DNA of 64,000 nucleotides, from the NCBI RefSeq assembly GCF_003330845.1, contig NZ_CP026121.1:4011501-4075500 (forward strand), read 5' to 3'. The DNA comes from Streptomyces sp. Go-475. GTDB lineage: Bacteria > Actinomycetota > Actinomycetes > Streptomycetales > Streptomycetaceae. The translations under genes were made by a program, and so were the position numbers. How positions within the stretch are numbered: position 1 is the first letter of the stretch; every line of letters starts with the position of its first letter. Under the pieces are notes generated by a model. That model was not told the DNA's origin and did not search any database. It saw nothing but the letters and a program-made list of their open reading frames with translations. This document shows positions 50,989 to 59,800 of this stretch, one piece after another.

Positions 50989-51845
50989 CAGGCCACGCGC
51001 TTCCACGCGGCCCGCAGCCGGACCTCGGAGGCGGAGTGGCCGGCGGCCCGGAAGCGGGCGGCCATCTCCCGGTACGACAGGGCCGGAACCTCACTGGTAC
51101 GGATCTCGTCCACCAGCGCGTCCAGCGCCTCATCCGACAGCACCGGGGCGGCCGTCTCCAGCGCCGGAACCGGCTCCGTCGGGCCCCAGACGGGCAGTTC
51201 CCAGCGGGGCGTGACGCCGGGCGTGACGCGACTCGTCACGCTGGTCAGGGCCCTGCCGGTCTCCTCGCCCTTGCGGGCTGTCTCCAGCGTCGACCACGCC
51301 CCCGCAAGGGTCTCTGCGGTCTTGGCCTGGACGCGTGCGACGCGGGCCCCGGCGGCCGTCACGGCCGTCAGCCGGGTCTCCTCGGTGGCCGCTTCCGCCC
51401 GCAGCCGTGCGCGGGCCACGGCCGCTTCGTCGCGTGCCTCCTGCTGGATGCCCCGGATCGCGTCGAGCGCGAGCGGGGTGAGCGCGGTGCGCTCCCACAG
51501 GCTGTGCACGAGCCACAGGGCCTTGGCGGCGATGGGCAGCCACGCGACGGCCAGCCACGCCCCGGCGGAGTGTTCGGCGGTCAGGGCGTGTGCCACGAGG
51601 ACGCCGGTGGCGAGGATGCCGAAGGACCAGCCGACGGCGGTCACGGCCTGGTTGTGGTCGCCCTGCGCGGCGAGGCGGCGTTCGTAGGCGAGGGTGGCCA
51701 GCCATCCGCCGTCGATCCCGAGACCGACGACCAGGGCGACCGGCCACGGCACCGCCGTGCCCAGCCACATCATCACCACCGCGAGGGTCAGCACCATGGA
51801 CACGGCCGTCATCGCCACGGCCGGAAGCACCGTCTTGGCCTTCAC
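50988..51845 (-). CDS. Spd-like multi-pass membrane protein with coiled coil
   Basis: A 285-residue protein. N-terminal hydrophobic helices fill about 5-120 (MTAVSMVLTLAVVMMWLG, VALVVGLGIDGGWLATLAY, FGILATGVLVAHAL, LAVAWLPIAAKALWLVHSL). A long Ala/Arg/Glu helix (about 130-200) and a soluble C-terminal HTH-like end (SYREMAARFRAAGHSASEVRLRAAWKRVA) follow. The layout fits plasmid spread (Spd) proteins that assist TraB. GTG 51845 overlaps the upstream stop (GTGA). The longer open frame upstream is a shadow of the next gene. Confidence 0.65.
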   Translation of the reverse strand: MKAKTVLPAVAMTAVSMVLTLAVVMMWLGTAVPWPVALVVGLGIDGGWLATLAYERRLAAQGDHNQAVTAVGWSFGILATGVLVAHALTAEHSAGAWLAVAWLPIAAKALWLVHSLWERTALTPLALDAIRGIQQEARDEAAVARARLRAEAATEETRLTAVTAAGARVARVQAKTAETLAGAWSTLETARKGEETGRALTSVTSRVTPGVTPRWELPVWGPTEPVPALETAAPVLSDEALDALVDEIRTSEVPALSYREMAARFRAAGHSASEVRLRAAWKRVA

Positions 51846-52291
51846 AGCGCGCCCCCCGCCGTGATCAGCGCGGCGAGGATGAGCAGGACCCCGCCGGCGG
51901 CGGTCAGGTCGACCGCGCGGCGCAGGCACGTGAACTTGGCGACTGCCAGCCTGGACAGGCCGGCGATGTCGGCGGCCATGTCCCGGTCGACCGCAGCCGT
52001 GATCTCCTCGGGCGTCAGGGTGGCCCACAGCAGGAAGCCGTGACGGCCCGACAGGTTCGGCCGCACCGATCGCAGCAGCATCCCGGCCGCGCCGACCAGC
52101 AGCGCCAGACCGAGCCCGCCGACGATGTAGGCGGGGACGCTCAGGGGCAGGTCGCGCGCGACCGTCCACGAGCCGGCGAGGACGGCACCGACGAACGCCA
52201 GCAGCAGCGCCGTCTTCGCGTCCGTGCGCGTGATCTCCGCCTTCACCTCCGCGTGGGCGGCGGTCAGGTTCTTCTCCGTCGCGGTGCTCAC
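51842..52291 (-). CDS. PycTM-like (Pycsar effector family / DUF5706) membrane protein
   Basis: A 149-residue protein. A charged N-terminal helix EKNLTAAHAEVKAEITRTDAKTA precedes TM segments at about 27-45 (LLLAFVGAVLAGSWTV), 53-74 (AYIVGGLGLALLVGAAGMLL) and 129-149. A loop carries VRPNLSGRHGFLLWATLTPEE. The D-x-K-A start followed by two helices, then RPNL and a late helix, resembles the DUF5706/PycTM family, whose defence members damage membranes on binding cyclic CMP or UMP. No pyrimidine cyclase is nearby, so a transfer role is equally open. It starts GTG 52291 and both ends overlap neighbours. Confidence 0.55.
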   Translation of the reverse strand: MSTATEKNLTAAHAEVKAEITRTDAKTALLLAFVGAVLAGSWTVARDLPLSVPAYIVGGLGLALLVGAAGMLLRSVRPNLSGRHGFLLWATLTPEEITAAVDRDMAADIAGLSRLAVAKFTCLRRAVDLTAAGGVLLILAALITAGGAL

Positions 52292-52557
52292 GCGGCACCC
52301 CCGGGAAGGCTCGTACCGGCCGCGCGGTTGAGCAGCGCGACCCGCGCGGCGAGCGCCCGGCGACGGGCCCGCCGGATACGCCGCTCGTCCAGCTCGGTCG
52401 GGGTGCGGTCCAGGGTGGCGATGTGCGCCTCAAGGAGGTCGACGTCCGCCAGGATGACGGGCATCTCCTGCTCGATAGCCTCCAGCTCCGCATCCGTCGG
52501 CTCGATCAAGTCGGCGAACGCGGTAACAGGGTCCTGATCAGTGACGATGTGGTCCAT
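52288..52557 (-). CDS. DUF6284-like small AICE protein
   Basis: An 89-residue acidic protein. VTAFADLIEPTDAELEAIEQEMP and EAHIATLDRTPTELDERRIRRARRRAL form an elongated helix pair. It is the first gene of the leftward transfer/replication operon, at the promoter side. Similar DUF6284-like proteins lead AICE operons in many Streptomyces. The ATG at 52557 follows GAGAGGAACACGACCCA. Function unknown. Confidence 0.65.
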   Translation of the reverse strand: MDHIVTDQDPVTAFADLIEPTDAELEAIEQEMPVILADVDLLEAHIATLDRTPTELDERRIRRARRRALAARVALLNRAAGTSLPGGAA

Positions 52558-52832
52558 TGGGTCGTGTTCCTCTCAGCGTGGAACGGCCCATCGCGGCTCC
52601 CGGGGTGCCACCCGGGAGCCGCTTGCCGTTGGAGTCGGTTCCGGCTCCCCGCGCCCCCGTCCGTACGTCCTCACGCAATGCGCGGAACGGACGGGCGGGA
52701 GAGGCAGCCGGCCACGGCATCAACGCCGTGAACCAGAACGGACCGAACTACTGCCGGCACCGCCGGCCGGTCCGTACCGGCGGCGCCTGGATATGTCGTC
52801 GGTACACACCGACCTCCCGCGTTCGCAGGGAC

Positions 52833-52935
52833 ATAGGGGCGCGGCTTCCTGCCGCGCAGTCCGTCTTTTCGACTCGGGGAGACGGGGCCCACCTATGCAG
52901 TTCTCAAGGAACGACCAGCTCAGGGCTCCTGTGAC
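52833..52935 (-). promoter_or_regulatory. structured leader resembling the rRNA spacer boxA region
   Basis: On the minus strand the leader of the AICE operon contains TTCCTTGAGAACTGCATAGG. From memory this resembles the Streptomyces 16S-23S spacer (TTGAGAACTGCACAG), where antitermination factors bind. It is followed by two hairpins: CCGTCT/AGACGG around 52861-52885, and GCGCGGC/GCCGCGC at 52839-52857. The rest of 52558-53090 holds no gene but should contain the divergent promoters. Confidence 0.5.
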
Positions 52936-52977
52936 AGCAAGCACTCCTTAACTGGACATACAGACTGACTTGCCGGT

Positions 52978-53077
52978 GTTGGTGGTGTTGTACCAACAAC
53001 TGACGCTCAGAGTGTTGCCTTGATCGGTTGGGATCGTCAACCCAAAGCGCGTATGTTGTTGGCACAAGTCAGCCAAC
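52978..53077. promoter_or_regulatory. KorSA-type operators (paired 6-8-6 inverted repeats)
   Basis: GTTGGT-N8-ACCAAC at 52978-52997 and GTTGGC-N8-GCCAAC at 53058-53077 share the same architecture, 80 bp apart. A looser GGTTG-N7-CAACC lies between at 53026-53042. They flank the start of the GntR/KorSA-like gene (53091) and the upstream operon promoter, a layout suited to autoregulation and control of transfer genes. Confidence 0.65.
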
Positions 53078-53090
53078 TGTGGGAGGTGCG

Positions 53091-53852
53091 GTGAGGGAGC
53101 AGCAGCCGAGGTACCACCGGATCGCGGATGACCTGCGAGGACAGATCGAGCGTGGGGAGCTGGAGCCTGGCCAGCAGCTTCCTACTGAGTTCGAGCTGGT
53201 GGAGCGCTACGAAGCAAGCAGGAACACGGTTCGCCTCGCCCTGCGGCGCCTAACAGAGGAAGGGCTCATCATCGCAGGTCAGGGGCGTGGTAGCTTCGTC
53301 CGTCGCAGTCTCAAACCGGCGGTGTGGGACTGGTCTGTCCTGGAGTCGCGCTCCCGCCACAAGACGGACGATCAAGGCGACCAGTGGGCGAGCATCGTGG
53401 CTGAAAGTGGCCGTCAACCACGGCAGGAAGTCCGCGTCTCCATTCGGCGCCCACCCGCTGAGGTCGCGGAACGCCTGGACCTGGACCCGGAGACTGAGCT
53501 GACCGTGGTTCGGGAGCGGGTTCGGATAGTCGACCAGGACCCGTACGCCCTTGCGGACTCCTACTTCCCCGAGGAACTGGTGCGAGGCACGCCCTTGATG
53601 CTGCCCGAGGACGTGTCAGCGCCCGGTGGCGTGCTGGCGAGCGTTGGGCTGATCCAGGCGCGTTATCGAGACGAAATCACCGTGCGCATGCCTACACGGG
53701 CTGAGATCGAGAAACTCAATCTTCCTGCCGCCACCCCGGTCGCCGTCCACATGCGTACGGGATACGACAAGGATGATCGCCCCCTGCGGGTCATGATCAC
53801 GATTCTTCCGGGAGACCGGCATGTCATCAGGTACGACGTTTCTGGGGAATGA
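53091..53852 (+). CDS. GntR/UTRA repressor, KorSA-like
   Basis: A 253-residue regulator. The winged helix (about 6-75) has YHRIADDLRGQIERGELEPGQQLPTEFELVERY and NTVRLALRRLTEEGLIIAGQGRGSFV. A UTRA ligand/dimer domain (about 95-250) follows. In pSAM2, KorSA represses its own gene and the activator of replication/transfer (pra). By position this protein should maintain the integrated state. GTG 53091 has GGGAGG eight bases upstream. It reads rightward, opposite to the rest of the element. Confidence 0.85.
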   Translation: MREQQPRYHRIADDLRGQIERGELEPGQQLPTEFELVERYEASRNTVRLALRRLTEEGLIIAGQGRGSFVRRSLKPAVWDWSVLESRSRHKTDDQGDQWASIVAESGRQPRQEVRVSIRRPPAEVAERLDLDPETELTVVRERVRIVDQDPYALADSYFPEELVRGTPLMLPEDVSAPGGVLASVGLIQARYRDEITVRMPTRAEIEKLNLPAATPVAVHMRTGYDKDDRPLRVMITILPGDRHVIRYDVSGE

Positions 53853-54549
53853 CGTGCGTGTGTGGGAGCCATCAGGCGCGAAGGCGCTGACCAGCATTGA
53901 CGCAACTCGGCCGGCCGACCGGCAACCGCGTCAGGTCTGGTACACCTCGTACGGCTCCAACATGCACTTGGACCGCCTGTCCTTCTACATCAGGGGTGGG
54001 AAGCCTCCCGGCGCTGCGAGACGGTACCCGGGATGCCGGGACCCACAAATGCCCTCCCGATCCATCTCGATCGAGCTGAACGGTGCGATGTACTTCGCCA
54101 CCGAGTCCCCCGTGTGGGGAGGTGGCAGGGCCTTCTACGACCCGTCAGCGGATGGACGCGTGTTGGCAAGAGCGCACCTGGTCTCGGCCACCCAGTTTTC
54201 TGATATCGCAGCTCAGGAGATGTACCGGGAGCCTGGTGAGTGCCTCGATCTCGCAGAAGTGATTGCTAGCGGCCGGTCGGTGCTGGGGGATGGCCGCTAC
54301 GAAACCCTCGTCTGCGCTGGGCAAGTTGAGGGCTTGCCCGTGCTCACGTTCACCGCTCCCTGGAGCATGAGCGACGTGTCATGGAACCCACCGTCCGCCG
54401 CATACGTGCGCTATCTGGCCGCAGGTCTCCTGTCTGCGGACACCTGGGACCTTGAGGCAGTCGCTTCATACGTGGCGGCCTGCCCCGGGGCGACCGGTCA
54501 TTGGTCAGTCCAGGATGTAATCGACCTGATCAGTGATGACAGCAGCTAG
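53821..54549 (+). CDS. GGCT-like AICE cargo protein
   Basis: A 242-residue protein. YTSYGSNMHLDRLSFYIRGG near residue 41 matches the gamma-glutamylcyclotransferase-like YxSYGSNM substrate loop. AMYFATESPVWGGGRAFYDPS and LTFTAPWSMSDVSW follow. The typical catalytic Glu of GGCT enzymes could not be located with certainty. It overlaps the 3' end of the KorSA-like gene by 32 bp from ATG 53821, and GTG 53854 is an alternative that avoids overlap. It sits next to attR, where AICEs often carry fitness or immunity cargo. Confidence 0.6.
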   Translation: MSSGTTFLGNDVRVWEPSGAKALTSIDATRPADRQPRQVWYTSYGSNMHLDRLSFYIRGGKPPGAARRYPGCRDPQMPSRSISIELNGAMYFATESPVWGGGRAFYDPSADGRVLARAHLVSATQFSDIAAQEMYREPGECLDLAEVIASGRSVLGDGRYETLVCAGQVEGLPVLTFTAPWSMSDVSWNPPSAAYVRYLAAGLLSADTWDLEAVASYVAACPGATGHWSVQDVIDLISDDSS

Positions 54550-54708
54550 GCCCGAACTGAGGTATGCCGCCGGGCACTATTCCCGCGCGTGACCAGCAGG
54601 AAGCGCTCCGTGGGCGTACGCCAACCGGTACGCCAACAGCAGCGCACAAACACAGCTACCGGCCGTCACCCACTCCCCCGCGACCACGCCCCGCCCCACC
54701 AGGACACG

Positions 54709-54816
54709 GCCTGAAAAGCGGAAGGTCGCCGGTTCGACCCCGGCCCCAGCCACAACCGCCCTCACCAGGGCATGAGCCCCTCTCCGTCACCATCGGGGAG
54801 GGGCTCTTTCGTGCCG
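54709..54816 (+). repeat. attR: duplicate of tRNA-Phe 3' half and terminator
   Basis: The right end of the element. 108 bp match attL with one mismatch, including the T arm and acceptor end of tRNA-Phe and the terminator stem GAGCCCCTC/GAGGGGCTC (54774-54809). The 5' half of the tRNA is absent, so no functional tRNA is encoded. The identical 21-bp arm-like repeat lies at 54617-54637. Confidence 0.9.
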
Positions 54817-54829
54817 TACGGGGCAGCGG

Positions 54830-55018
54830 CTAGTCGTTCCCGTTGCCCTGCCGCGAGCGGGAATTCCGGCTCGCGCTGCGGGTCAGTTCGCTGCCGAGCA
54901 GCGTCACCCTGGCCACACCGCGTGCCCAGCGCGGGGCGTCCCCCCGGGCCGCCCAGAAGACGCAGACGCAGCCGCCGATGACGAGCAGAACGACGACCGC
55001 CAGTATGGCCACGAGCAT
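54830..55018 (-). CDS. small membrane protein
   Basis: A 62-residue protein. One strong membrane helix fills residues 2-20 (LVAILAVVVLLVIGGCVCVF). A basic tail rich in Arg and Ser follows (WARGVARVTLLGSELTRSAS). ATG 55018 has GGGGGTTGAG upstream. The longer in-frame start adds only polar residues. It is a resident chromosomal gene just outside attR. Function unknown. Confidence 0.5.
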   Translation of the reverse strand: MLVAILAVVVLLVIGGCVCVFWAARGDAPRWARGVARVTLLGSELTRSASRNSRSRQGNGND

Positions 55019-55141
55019 GCTCAACCCCCTGTTTCGTGTGATGGTCCGCGTCATCCTGTCAGGCGGACCTCACCTCCCGCAGGCCACAGGCCACAGGGCC
55101 CTGGTGGCACAGCCGAGTCCGCCGGAGCGGCAGGCGCGCGG

Positions 55142-56608
55142 CTAGGCCGACGCCACGCCCTCCCGGGGGCCGACCCACCGGGTCAGGGCGGTCAGCAGCG
55201 CGTCCTGGTCGTGGTCGTCCGCGGCCCAGGCGACATAGCCGTCCGGCCGTACCAGCAGCAGCGCCGGTCCCCGGGGACTCGCCGGGGCGACGGTGATCAG
55301 CCGCTCGCCCCAGCCCGTCACCTCGGGGCACCGGCCGACGAGGACGAAGCGGCAGGCGCGCAGTGCCTCGTACAGCCGCCGCGCGGTGCCGGCGCCCGGG
55401 GCGAGGCGCAGGTCGGGAGCGCGCCGGCCGGTGTACGGGTGCGCGCCGCGCGGCGCCGGATAGGCGATGGAGATCCCCGTCGCCTCGGCCGCGAGACGGT
55501 CGGCCAGGGGTGGCAGCGCGGCGGCGGCGCGCGAGGCCAGGTTCATGGCGGTGCGCAGCACAGGCGTGTGGATCAGTGCCAGCCGCATCATCCTGCCGCT
55601 GTCCCGGATCACCTTCCGGCCGATCGGGTGCCGCTCGGTCTGATACCCGTCGAGCAGTTCCTCCGGAGCCCGCCCCCGCACCACCGCGGCCAGCCGCCAG
55701 GCCAGGTTGGCGGCGTCCTGCAGCCCGGTGTTCATGCCCTGACCACCCGCCGGCGAGTGCACATGCGCGGCGTCGCCCGCGAGCAGCACCCGGTCGAGCC
55801 GGTAGCGCGGCGCCTGACGCTCGTCGGTCTGGAAGCGGGAGAGCCAGCGCGGGTCGTGCATGCCGAAGTCGGTCCCGAGGGCCTTGCGGGTGATGGTCCG
55901 CACGTCCTCCAGATCGAGCGGGGCCTCCACCGGCAGCTGCTTGGCACGGTCCCAGGCGACCACCCGGTGCCAGCCGTCGCCCAGCGGGGAGACGAAGGCG
56001 ATCCCGTCCCGGACCGCGTTCGCCAGCGGCATGCCCTGCGGCACGTTCAGGCGGACGTCGGCGAGCATCACCGAGCGCAGGGCCGCCCGGCCGGGGAACG
56101 GAAAGCCCAGCGCCCTGCGCACCACGCTGTTCATGCCGTCCGCACCGACCACATAGCGGGCGCGCCAGGTGTGGACGGTGCCGTCGAACCGGCGTACGGA
56201 CACGCTGACGCCGTCGGCGTCCTGGCGGAGTCCGGTGACCTCCGCGCCGAGCCGCACGTCGGCGCCGAGCGCCCCGGCCCGTTTCGCCAGCACCGCCTCG
56301 GTCTCGTGCTGCGGGGTCAGCAGCATGTACGGGAACCGGCTCGGCAGGCGCTTCAGGTCCAGCTGGGCGTCCCCGATCATCTGCAGTGTGCCGATCCGGA
56401 CCCCGCGGGTGACGAGTTCGTCGGCGACGCCCCGGGCGTCCAGCAGCTCGAGCGTGCGCGCGTGGACCGCGAAGGCACGGGTGAGCAGCGACTCCTGGGC
56501 GCGGCGCTCCAGCACGGTGACGGACACCCCCGCCGCGGCAAGGTCTCCCGCGAGCATCAGACCGGTGGGACCGGCCCCCACGATCAACACTTCGGTGGCT
56601 TCAGGCAT
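55142..56608 (-). CDS. FAD-dependent aromatic monooxygenase (PHBH-type)
   Basis: A 488-residue class A flavin monooxygenase. The FAD fingerprint EVLIVGAGPTGLMLAGDLAAAG is at residues 6-27. The DG motif is RYVVGADGMNSVVRRALG, and the GD motif LAGDAAHVHSPAGGQGMNTGLQDAANLAWRL is typical. A C-terminal thioredoxin-like segment (about 395-480, RFVLVGRCPEV, LLLVRPDGYVAW) matches polyketide or rifampicin hydroxylases. NAD(P)H-driven hydroxylation of an aromatic or antibiotic substrate is expected. The ATG is at 56608. It stands alone upstream of hrpA, in the opposite direction. Confidence 0.88.
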   Translation of the reverse strand: MPEATEVLIVGAGPTGLMLAGDLAAAGVSVTVLERRAQESLLTRAFAVHARTLELLDARGVADELVTRGVRIGTLQMIGDAQLDLKRLPSRFPYMLLTPQHETEAVLAKRAGALGADVRLGAEVTGLRQDADGVSVSVRRFDGTVHTWRARYVVGADGMNSVVRRALGFPFPGRAALRSVMLADVRLNVPQGMPLANAVRDGIAFVSPLGDGWHRVVAWDRAKQLPVEAPLDLEDVRTITRKALGTDFGMHDPRWLSRFQTDERQAPRYRLDRVLLAGDAAHVHSPAGGQGMNTGLQDAANLAWRLAAVVRGRAPEELLDGYQTERHPIGRKVIRDSGRMMRLALIHTPVLRTAMNLASRAAAALPPLADRLAAEATGISIAYPAPRGAHPYTGRRAPDLRLAPGAGTARRLYEALRACRFVLVGRCPEVTGWGERLITVAPASPRGPALLLVRPDGYVAWAADDHDQDALLTALTRWVGPREGVASA

Positions 56609-56812
56609 GGGACGGGAGGCCCTCCAATCAGGTGCGGCTGCCGTACGGCCTCACCGCCCATGCAATCCCCGCCCGAACGAGAAACGGTCAAACCTCACTC
56701 CGCGGCGACGCGGCGACGCGGCGAGGGCGGCGAGGCCCGCGCCGCCTCCCGCCGCACCCCGGGACAAAAGCGTTAGCCACGAATTTCCCGAGGATGAGAT
56801 CCTGGATCCCGT

Positions 56813-59800
56813 ATGTCTACGCACTCCGCCCCCGCCCTCGGCGCCCTCGCCCCCCGCCTGACCGAGCTGTCCCTGCGCGACGCGCACCGGCTCGGGCGCA
56901 GGCTCGAAGGTGCGCGCAAGATCCGTAAGCCGGAGGCCAGGGCCGCCGTGCTCGCCGAGATCGAGGCGGAGATCGCCAAGGGCGAGGAGCGGATGGCCGG
57001 CCGCCGGGCCCGCGTGCCCGAGATCACGTACCCCGAGCAGTTGCCGGTCAGCCAGAAGAAGGACGACATCGCGGCCGCGATCCGCGACCACCAGGTCGTG
57101 ATCGTCGCCGGCGAGACCGGCTCCGGCAAGACCACGCAGATCCCCAAGATCTGCATGGAGCTCGGCCGGGGCGTGCGCGGCATGATCGGGCACACGCAGC
57201 CGAGAAGGATCGCCGCCAGGACCGTCGCCGAGCGCGTCGCCGAGGAACTGAACACCCCCCTCGGCGAGACCGTCGGCTGGAAGGTCCGCTTCACCGACCA
57301 GGTCGACCCCGAGGCCACCTTCGTCAAACTGATGACGGACGGCATCCTGCTCGCCGAGATCCAGACCGACCGCGAGCTGCGCGCCTACGACACGATCATC
57401 ATCGACGAGGCCCACGAGCGGTCCCTCAACATCGACTTCCTGCTGGGCTACCTCGCCCAGCTGCTGCCCAAGCGCCCCGACCTCAAGGTCGTCATCACCT
57501 CGGCGACCATCGACCCCGAGCGCTTCTCACGGCACTTCGGCGACGCCCCGATCATCGAGGTCAGCGGCCGTACGTACCCGGTCGAGGTCCGCTACCGCCC
57601 GCTCCTCGAAGAGGACGGCGACGACGCCGACCGCGACCAGATCACCGCGATCATCGACGCCGTCGAGGAACTGCAGAAGGAGGGCCAGGGGGACATCCTC
57701 GTCTTCCTCTCCGGCGAGCGGGAGATCCGCGACACCGCGGACGCCCTGACCAAGAAGAACTACCGCTTCACGGAGATCCTGCCGCTCTACGCCCGGCTCT
57801 CCCACGCCGAGCAGCACCGCGTCTTCCAGCCGCACACCGGCCGCAGGATCGTTCTCGCCACGAACGTCGCCGAGACGTCCCTGACCGTCCCGGGCATCAA
57901 GTACGTCATCGACCCCGGCTTCGCCCGCATCTCGCGCTACAGCCACCGCACCAAGGTCCAGCGCCTGCCGATCGAGCCGGTCTCGCAGGCCAGCGCCAAC
58001 CAGCGCAAGGGCCGCTGCGGCCGTACCTCGGACGGCATCTGCATCCGCCTCTACAGCGAGGACGACTTCAACGCCCGCCCGGAGTTCACGGACGCGGAGA
58101 TCCTCCGGACGAACCTCGCCTCCGTCATCCTGCAGATGACCGCGGCCGGCCTCGGCGACATCGAGAAGTTCCCCTTCATCGACCCGCCGGACCACCGCAA
58201 CATCCGCGACGGCGTGCAGCTCCTGCAGGAGCTGGGCGCCCTCGACCCGGCGCAGAAGGACCCCCGCAAGCGGCTCACCGACACCGGCCGCAAGCTCGCC
58301 CAGCTGCCCGTCGACCCGCGCCTGGCCCGCATGGTCCTGGAGGCCGACAAGAACGGCTGCGTCCGCGAGGTCATGGTCATAGCCGCCGCGCTGTCCATCC
58401 AGGACCCGCGCGAACGCCCCGCCGACAAGCAGACCCAGGCCGACCAGCAGCACGCCCGCTTCAAGGACGAGACCAGCGACTTCCTGGCCTACCTCAACCT
58501 CTGGCGGTACATCCGCGAGCAGCAGAAGGAACGCGGCTCGTCCTCGTTCCGCCGGATGTGCAAGCAGGAGTACCTCAACTTCCTTCGCATCCGCGAATGG
58601 CAGGACATCTACTCCCAGTTGCGCACGGTCGCCAAGCAGATGGGCATCCACCTCAACGAAGACGACGCCCCGGCCGACCGCATCCACGTCTCCCTCCTCG
58701 CGGGCCTGCTGTCCCACATCGGCATGAAGGACGTGAAAGACGGCGCGAAGAACGACTACCTGGGGGCCCGCAACGCCAAGTTCGCGATCTTCCCCGGCTC
58801 GGCGCTCTTCAAGAAGCCCCCGCGCTTCGTGATGTCCGCCGAACTCGTCGAGACCTCGCGCCTGTGGGCCCGCGTCAACGCGAAGATCGAGCCGGAGTGG
58901 GTCGAACCCCTCGCCCAGCACCTGATCAAGCGCACCTACAGCGAGCCGCACTGGGAGAAGGACCAGGCGGCCGTGATGGCGTACGAGAAGGTCACGCTGT
59001 ACGGCGTGCCGATCGTGGCGCAGCGGAAGGTCAACTACGGCCGGATCGACCCGGAGATCAGCCGGGAGCTGTTCATCCGGAACGCGCTCGTCGAGGGCGA
59101 CTGGCGCACGCACCACAAGTTCTTCGCGGACAACCGCAAACTCCTCACCGAGGTCGAGGAGCTGGAGCACCGCGCCCGCCGCCGGGACATCCTCGTCGAC
59201 GACGAGACGCTGTTCGACTTCTACGACCGGCGGATCCCCGAACACGTGGTCTCCGGCGCGCACTTCGACTCCTGGTGGAAGCGCAAGCGGCACGAGCAGC
59301 CCGAGTTCCTCGACTTCGAGCGCGAGATGCTCATCAACGAGAAGGCGGGCGAGGTCACCAAGGCCGACTACCCCGACTCGTGGCGGCAGGGGAACCTCAA
59401 GTTCCGTGTCACCTACCAGTTCGAGCCGGGCGCGGACGCCGACGGCGTGACCGTCCACATCCCGCTCCAGGTCCTCAACCAGGTCACGGACGAGGGCTTC
59501 GACTGGCAGATCCCGGGTCTCAGGGAGGAACTGGTCACGGAGCTGATCCGCTCCCTGCCCAAGCCGATCCGCCGCAACTACGTCCCCGCGCCCAACTACG
59601 CGAAGGCCTTCCTGGACAAGGCGGTCCCGCTCCAGGAGCCCCTCACCACCACCATGGCCCGCGAGCTGCGGCTCATGGTCGGAGTGCCCTTCGACGCCGA
59701 GGACTTCGACTGGGACAAGGTGCCCGACCACCTCAAGATCACCTTCCGGATCGTCGACGAGCGGCGCCGCAAGCTGGCCGAGGACAAGGACCTGGAGGCG

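Larger units (their letters stand above)
42962..54816. mobile_element. pSAM2-type actinomycete integrative and conjugative element (AICE) in tRNA-Phe
   Basis: The element is bounded by direct repeats 42962-43069 and 54709-54816 (108 bp, one mismatch). It carries integrase, excisionase, iterons, Rep-type helicase and primase-polymerase, SpdD-like protein, candidate clt, TraB, Spd genes, a KorSA-like repressor and a cargo gene, the standard AICE order. AICEs transfer double-stranded DNA by an FtsK-like TraB and replicate transiently. All genes but the repressor and the last cargo gene read leftward. Ends include identical 21-bp integrase arm-like repeats (43072-43092 and 54617-54637). The integrase frameshift may leave this copy immobile. 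Confidence 0.9.

Noticed and set aside
52860..52935. An rRNA fragment in the AICE
   Set aside because: Only a boxA-like block resembles the rRNA spacer. No 16S or 23S sequence is present.
42962..54816. CRISPR arrays or restriction systems within the element
   Set aside because: No regular direct repeats with spacers and no nuclease or methylase motifs were seen. The repeats present are iteron-like octamers and 9-mers.
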